Below are positions 50,917 through 54,610 of a stretch of DNA of 54,610 nucleotides, piece by piece. The notes below the pieces were generated by a model that made no database searches, was not told the origin of the DNA, and was given only the letters and a program-made list of their open reading frames with translations. A program made the translations under genes and the position numbers. Numbering within the stretch: position 1 is the stretch's first letter; the number at the start of each line of letters is the position of its first letter. This DNA is from Pantanalinema sp. Its GTDB lineage: Bacteria > Cyanobacteriota > Sericytochromatia > S15B-MN24 > UBA4093. The DNA lies in contig DATNQI010000087.1 of the NCBI GenBank assembly GCA_036704125.1, positions 1 through 54,610 on the forward strand, in the 5' to 3' direction.

Positions 50917-52575
50917 GTGAAGAAAAAGCTTTGGGCGATCGCCCTGACGGCGGCGACCCTTCCCCTCATGACCCTGCCCGCCTTCGCCGCAGAACCCCTC
51001 GACCCCCGGGCGCTCTCGCTGGGCGGCCACTACTCGGCCTTCGCCAACAGCGACGTGAACGGCACCCTGAGCAACCCGGCCCTCCTCCACGAGCAGCGCG
51101 GCTGGTTGTACCTCGGTCCCAACCTGGGCTTCGGGATGGGCACCAACCTGATCGGGGTCTCGGACTTCCAGGAGACCGCGAACTACGCCGGGTACCTGGG
51201 CAACTACTTCTTCGGCTACTCGCCGTCGCTCGCGGGCAACGAGCCCCAGCCCGTGCCCGACGCGGTCGCGATGCCGGCGAGCCTCAAGGCGGTCGTCAGC
51301 GACAAGCTGACCATCGACCTGGGCCTGCGCTCGGGCCTGCTCGGCTTCAAGCTGCCCGTTCCCTCGCTTCTGGGCGTCAAGACCCAGGGCGCGAACGGCA
51401 AGAGCCAGCTTGCCTGGGGCGCGCTCGGCGCCCGCACCTGGCTCGACGGCGGCCTCGATCTGGCCATCTCGTCGCCCGAGCTTCTGGGCTTCGTCACCAA
51501 CTACCCGACCCTCGACCAGAACCTCAAGGGGGCCGTCGCGGGCCTGGTGGCCCGCCTCAACTCCAACGAGGCCGACCCGCAGGCGGTGCTCGGCGACGTG
51601 GCCAAGGTCCGCGCGGAGCTTGCGAGCGAGACCGGCTTCAAGCCCTTCATGAAGAAGGACGCCAGCGACACCGGCGACCGCGCCCTCACCATCACCGAGA
51701 CCAACCGCGCCTACGCCACCACCGCGGTCTCGCTCTCGCAGCCCATCCCCTTCCCGGGTCTGCCCTTCTTCCCCAATGCGAAGGCCTCGGTGGGCGGCTC
51801 CTTCAAGCTGTTCGTGACGGGTCAGTCCCTCGCGACCCCCATCCAGACCGAGAACGGCGCAGGCAACTTCTCCATCGGCCCGGTCGGCTCCGTCGGGGCC
51901 AAGACGACCGTCAACCTGTCGGAGCCGCTCGCCGGCCTCGACGCGGCCCTCGGGACCATCTCCACCGACTTCTCCAAGATGCAGGGCCTGAGCCAGGAGC
52001 TCGCCAACTTCGCCAAGATCGACTACGCCAAGGCCGTCAGCACCGAGCTCAAGAGCCGTACCGCCAACAGCATCGGCTCGGGCGTCGACCTGGGCGCGGT
52101 GGTGAACCTTGACGATCGCCTCTCGGTCGGTGCCACCCTCGTCAACCCCGTGGTCTTCTGGCCCGGCACCGAGAGCCAGTTCAACGGCAAGTTCGACGGC
52201 TCCAAGTTCAGCCTCACCTCGACGGCTTCGGACAAGAGCATCAACTTCACCGACACCGAGCCCATGTCCCTGAGCTTCGGCGCCGCCTACCGCCTGCCCC
52301 TCGGCTTCACCGCCATGGCCGACCTGCGCCAGTCGTTCGAGCGGGATCTCTTCTCCGATCAGCTGCTGTACGGGCCGAGCCTGCAGGGCGGCCTGGAGTG
52401 GAACATCTTCAACCTCCTCTACGCCCGCACCGGCGCGCGCTTCGGCGGCAAGAACCCGCTGTACGGCGCGGGGCTCGGCCTCAACCTGTTCGTCACCAAG
52501 CTGGACCTCTCGGGCGGCGTGAGCCAGGACTTCAAGTCCGGCACCATCGCCGTCTCGACCGGCTTCGGCTTCTAG
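50917..52575 (+). CDS. Outer-membrane beta-barrel protein, TraF-like/FadL-like
   Basis: This 552-residue exported protein has a signal peptide (KKKLWAIALTAATLPLMTLP, ending AFA). The mature start reads DPRALSLGGHYSAFANSDVNGTLSNPALL. This opening is typical of FadL/PorV and of proteins annotated as conjugal-transfer TraF. Alternating polar and hydrophobic residues with Gly/Phe turns run to the end, and the last residue is Phe (FGF), an outer-membrane barrel signal. It diverges from true TraF in context, since no transfer genes are nearby. GTG start with GAGAGGAT upstream; terminator at 52582-52608. Confidence 0.75.
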   Translation: MKKKLWAIALTAATLPLMTLPAFAAEPLDPRALSLGGHYSAFANSDVNGTLSNPALLHEQRGWLYLGPNLGFGMGTNLIGVSDFQETANYAGYLGNYFFGYSPSLAGNEPQPVPDAVAMPASLKAVVSDKLTIDLGLRSGLLGFKLPVPSLLGVKTQGANGKSQLAWGALGARTWLDGGLDLAISSPELLGFVTNYPTLDQNLKGAVAGLVARLNSNEADPQAVLGDVAKVRAELASETGFKPFMKKDASDTGDRALTITETNRAYATTAVSLSQPIPFPGLPFFPNAKASVGGSFKLFVTGQSLATPIQTENGAGNFSIGPVGSVGAKTTVNLSEPLAGLDAALGTISTDFSKMQGLSQELANFAKIDYAKAVSTELKSRTANSIGSGVDLGAVVNLDDRLSVGATLVNPVVFWPGTESQFNGKFDGSKFSLTSTASDKSINFTDTEPMSLSFGAAYRLPLGFTAMADLRQSFERDLFSDQLLYGPSLQGGLEWNIFNLLYARTGARFGGKNPLYGAGLGLNLFVTKLDLSGGVSQDFKSGTIAVSTGFGF

Positions 52576-52581
52576 CTCGGC

Positions 52582-52608
52582 GGCGAGGGGCACTACCTGC
52601 CCCTCGCC
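52582..52608 (+). terminator. Intrinsic terminator after the outer-membrane protein gene
   Basis: The 11-base arms GGCGAGGGGCA (52582-52592) and TGCCCCTCGCC (52598-52608) enclose a five-base loop. CCTTCAGTTTT follows. Confidence 0.8.
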
Positions 52609-52621
52609 CCTTCAGTTTTCG

Positions 52622-53284
52622 ATGCGGCTCTTTCGTCGAACCCCCGCTTCTGAACCGGCCCCCCGCGCGCAAGCGGCGGGGGGCTTCGGCGCGATCCCGG
52701 TCGGCGCGTTCTGCGACGTCACGGTGCTCTTTGCCGACCTCGAGGGCTTCACCGCCATGACCGAGCAGCTTCCCGCGCCCGAGGTGGTCGTGCGCCTCAA
52801 CGAGACCTTCTCGGCTCTGACGGATGCGGTGGACCGCTTCGGGGGGCGGGTGGACAAGTTCATGGGCGACGCCATGCTGGTCGTCTGGTCCGAGGCCGAT
52901 CCGTGCCGCTCGGCCGCGCTCGCGGTCCAGGCCGCGATCGCCATGCAGGCCGAGGCGGCCCTGCTCCAGGCCCGAGCGCTCGGCGAGGGGCGCCGCCCGG
53001 TCAAGGTCCGCATCGGGATCTCGTCGGGCCGGGCGGTCATCGGCGAGATCGGGGCGCCCCAGCGCCGCGAGACGACCGTGATCGGGGACGCGGTCAACAC
53101 CGCCTCGCGGCTCGAGGCCCTCAACAAGGACTTTCACACCGACTCCATCCTGTCGGGCGCGACCCGCGAGCTGGCCGGGGATCGCCTGAGGGCGCGCGAC
53201 CTCGGGATGGTGACGATCAAGGGGCGTCGCGAGCCGGTCCGGGCCTTCGCTCTGGTCGCATGGGACGAAAAGGGGGCTCGGTGA
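52622..53284 (+). CDS. Class III adenylate/guanylate cyclase (stand-alone catalytic domain)
   Basis: This 220-residue cyclase consists of little more than the catalytic domain. Metal Asp residues are in VLFADLEGF (Asp 39) and FMGDAM (Asp 84). The base-recognising Lys is Lys 80, and the matching Thr is in TTVIGDAVN, a Lys/Thr pair as in bacterial adenylate cyclases. The transition-state Asn and Arg lie in VNTASRLE. The product is probably cAMP. It has no sensor of its own, and no Shine-Dalgarno sequence precedes the ATG. Its stop overlaps the start of a membrane protein gene (GTGA), which suggests a functional link. Confidence 0.88.
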   Translation: MRLFRRTPASEPAPRAQAAGGFGAIPVGAFCDVTVLFADLEGFTAMTEQLPAPEVVVRLNETFSALTDAVDRFGGRVDKFMGDAMLVVWSEADPCRSAALAVQAAIAMQAEAALLQARALGEGRRPVKVRIGISSGRAVIGEIGAPQRRETTVIGDAVNTASRLEALNKDFHTDSILSGATRELAGDRLRARDLGMVTIKGRREPVRAFALVAWDEKGAR

Positions 53285-54060
53285 CGCCGCACGCCGCCTT
53301 GCTCTCGCTCGAGTGGATCGGCTTCGTCAGGGACCTGGTGGGGGTCTCGGCGCTCGCGACCATCCTGGTCTACCTGTATAAGCTGCTGCGCCCCAGCCAC
53401 GAGATCGACCGCATCGGCTTTTTGGCCCTTGCGGTCGCCACCACGGGGACCGTGGCGGGCCTGGTTCTGGGCCTCGTCGTCCTGCGGGCCGTGGTGCCGT
53501 GGGCCGCCTTCTCTCTGAGCGCGCTGCTCGTCTTCTGGGTGCTCGAGCTGGAGTTCGGCACGCGCCTGCTGGGCCTTTGCGCGGCGCTGGTGCTCGCCCT
53601 GGGTGCCATCTTCATGGCGACCTGCCTGCCTCTCTATTTCGGTTCGCTGCCCTGGCTCTTCCTGACGGCCAGCGGTGCGAGCGCGAGCGCGGGGCTGCTC
53701 GCGTTCGCGGCGACGACCGCGTTGCCGTCGCTGTTGCACCACACGGGCGGTGCCCTCACCGCGCGCAAGACCAGCCGATTCTTCGCGCTGGGGCCCTCTA
53801 CGATCGCCGAGACGGCCTACCGGACCATCGCCTGGGCCCTGCCCGTTCAGCTCGCGAGCCTGGCCTCGGCCCTGATCGGGCTGTACGAGCGGCAGGTCGC
53901 GCCCCTTCCGGTCGGGCTCATGGGCCTTGCGACCTTTCTTGCGGTGCTCTACGCGGTCTGGTGCCGCCGCGCCGGCTTCGGGTTCGGGTACAGGCCATGG
54001 CTGCTCTTGCTGCTGGGGGGGGCGTCGCTCGCCGCCATGCGCCTGCTGGCCCCGTGCTGA
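53281..54060 (+). CDS. Polytopic membrane protein, possibly HemX/CcsA-like
   Basis: This 259-residue protein has about eight hydrophobic helices and starts at a GTG that overlaps the cyclase stop. The region AETAYRTIAWALPVQLAS resembles the helix after the haem-handling part of CcsA/HemX proteins (xxYRxIAxGFPLLT). The CcsA WGxxWxWD signature is missing, so the resemblance may only reflect membrane topology. The Cys and His are few and scattered. Because it is coupled to a cyclase lacking a sensor, it could also supply signal input or an anchor. Function unknown. Confidence 0.7.
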   Translation: MTPHAALLSLEWIGFVRDLVGVSALATILVYLYKLLRPSHEIDRIGFLALAVATTGTVAGLVLGLVVLRAVVPWAAFSLSALLVFWVLELEFGTRLLGLCAALVLALGAIFMATCLPLYFGSLPWLFLTASGASASAGLLAFAATTALPSLLHHTGGALTARKTSRFFALGPSTIAETAYRTIAWALPVQLASLASALIGLYERQVAPLPVGLMGLATFLAVLYAVWCRRAGFGFGYRPWLLLLLGGASLAAMRLLAPC

Positions 54061-54085
54061 GCGCGGGTGAGGTCGCGCCCCGTTG

Positions 54086-54094
54086 TGGTAGAAT
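54086..54094 (+). promoter_or_regulatory. Extended -10 promoter of lepB
   Basis: TGGTAGAAT (54086-54094), with no clear -35, lies about 30 bases before the lepB ATG. Confidence 0.6.
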
Positions 54095-54124
54095 AACCTG
54101 CGACCCGTCCTCGGAGGCCCATGC

Positions 54125-54610
54125 ATGACCCTGTTCCCCTTCGGTGCCAAGCGCCCCTCTGGCAAGCCCCCCAAGTCGCGGACCCGCGAGACGATCGAGA
54201 CCTTCGTGGTCGCCCTGGTCCTTGCCCTGACGGTGCGCGCGACCGTGGCTGAGGCCCGCTTCATCCCGTCCGAGTCCATGCTGCCGACCCTCGAGGTGGG
54301 CGATCGCCTGATCGTCGAGAAGGTCTCCTACCGCTTCGAATCCCCCGCTCACGGCGACATCGTCGTCTTCAACCCGCCGGCGAGCGCGGGCTTCAGCGAG
54401 AACAACGCCTTCATCAAGCGGGTGATCGGGGTGCCGGGGGATCGCCTCTCGGTCCACGACGGCAAGGTGTTCCGCAACGGGATCGAGCTCACCGAGGCCT
54501 ACATCAAGGAGGCCCCCGACTACCTGATGCCCGATCCGAGCAACCCCGGGGCCTACTTCCACGACGGCCGCGAGGTCACGGTGCCCGCGGGCCACGTCTT
54601 CGTGATGGGC
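54125..54610 (+). CDS. lepB: Signal peptidase I (partial, runs off the window)
   Basis: The first 162 residues of a type I signal peptidase, which cleaves Sec and Tat signal peptides at the membrane. It has one N-terminal helix (about 24-44). The catalytic Ser is in PSESMLPTL (Ser 51) and the general-base Lys in FIKRVIGVPGD (Lys 98). The C-terminal boxes lie beyond the end. GGAGG lies eight bases before the ATG at 54125, so that ATG is preferred to the one at 54121. The extended -10 TGGTAGAAT is upstream. It is a normal housekeeping copy as far as it can be seen. Confidence 0.93.
   Translation, partial: MTLFPFGAKRPSGKPPKSRTRETIETFVVALVLALTVRATVAEARFIPSESMLPTLEVGDRLIVEKVSYRFESPAHGDIVVFNPPASAGFSENNAFIKRVIGVPGDRLSVHDGKVFRNGIELTEAYIKEAPDYLMPDPSNPGAYFHDGREVTVPAGHVFVMG

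Noticed and set aside
50917-52575. Conjugation or plasmid-transfer locus suggested by the TraF-like protein
   Set aside because: No relaxase, coupling protein or type IV secretion genes are present; the likeness is to the outer-membrane barrel opening only.

Overview
The window is a dense, high-GC (roughly two-thirds G+C by eye) chromosomal segment of a diderm bacterium. It has mainly housekeeping genes, at least eleven predicted lipoproteins, one probable outer-membrane barrel protein, and no insertion sequence, prophage, CRISPR, rRNA or tRNA that I can see. Several traits fit an uncultured relative of the Cyanobacteria (a Sericytochromatia-like lineage). These are the dgt-dnaG-rpoD gene order, a SAM-I riboswitch ahead of metH, a homocysteine methyltransferase/MTHFR fusion, and about forty copies of the cyanobacterial HIP1 octamer GCGATCGC. 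That placement is an inference and was not tested by any search.

Layout. 1-3090: the end of a membrane protein gene, a LolC/E-type ABC permease, its LolD-type ATPase, and an EamA exporter. 3142-5158 (minus): a small cytochrome c, then a DUF2089 regulator translationally coupled to a DUF4097/YvlB-like protein. 5264-9261 (minus): the dgt-dnaG-rpoD operon. 9353-11646: a DctA-type symporter diverging from a zinc-ribbon membrane protein. 11677-13101: a lytic transglycosylase and an M23 peptidase behind a structured leader. 13115-25512: a second structured element, a helix-hairpin-helix lipoprotein, and two tandem paralogous lipoprotein cassettes (A, five genes; B, four genes). The cassettes are the least explained part of the window. 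25574-33599: a short FtsH, a conserved unknown, a histidine kinase, Hsp20 and leuS. 33655-41340: a chemoreceptor coupled to a hemerythrin, then metH and the metF fusion under a SAM-I riboswitch. 42084-49867 (minus): hpt and the rimP-nusA-ylxR-infB-rbfA-nrnA-truB translation operon. 50080-54610: a lipoprotein with an outer-membrane protein, a class III cyclase coupled to a membrane protein, and the start of lepB.

Functional picture. Replication initiation, nucleotide pools and the primary sigma factor share an operon. Translation and transcription-elongation factors form a second one. Methionine synthesis is a SAM-controlled unit. Much of the rest concerns the envelope: Lol-type transport, wall hydrolases, many lipoproteins, an outer-membrane protein and signal peptidase. 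Recognisable promoters are mostly of the extended -10 type (TGnTAnnnT), and two genes appear to be leaderless. Long perfect hairpins lie at several gene ends.
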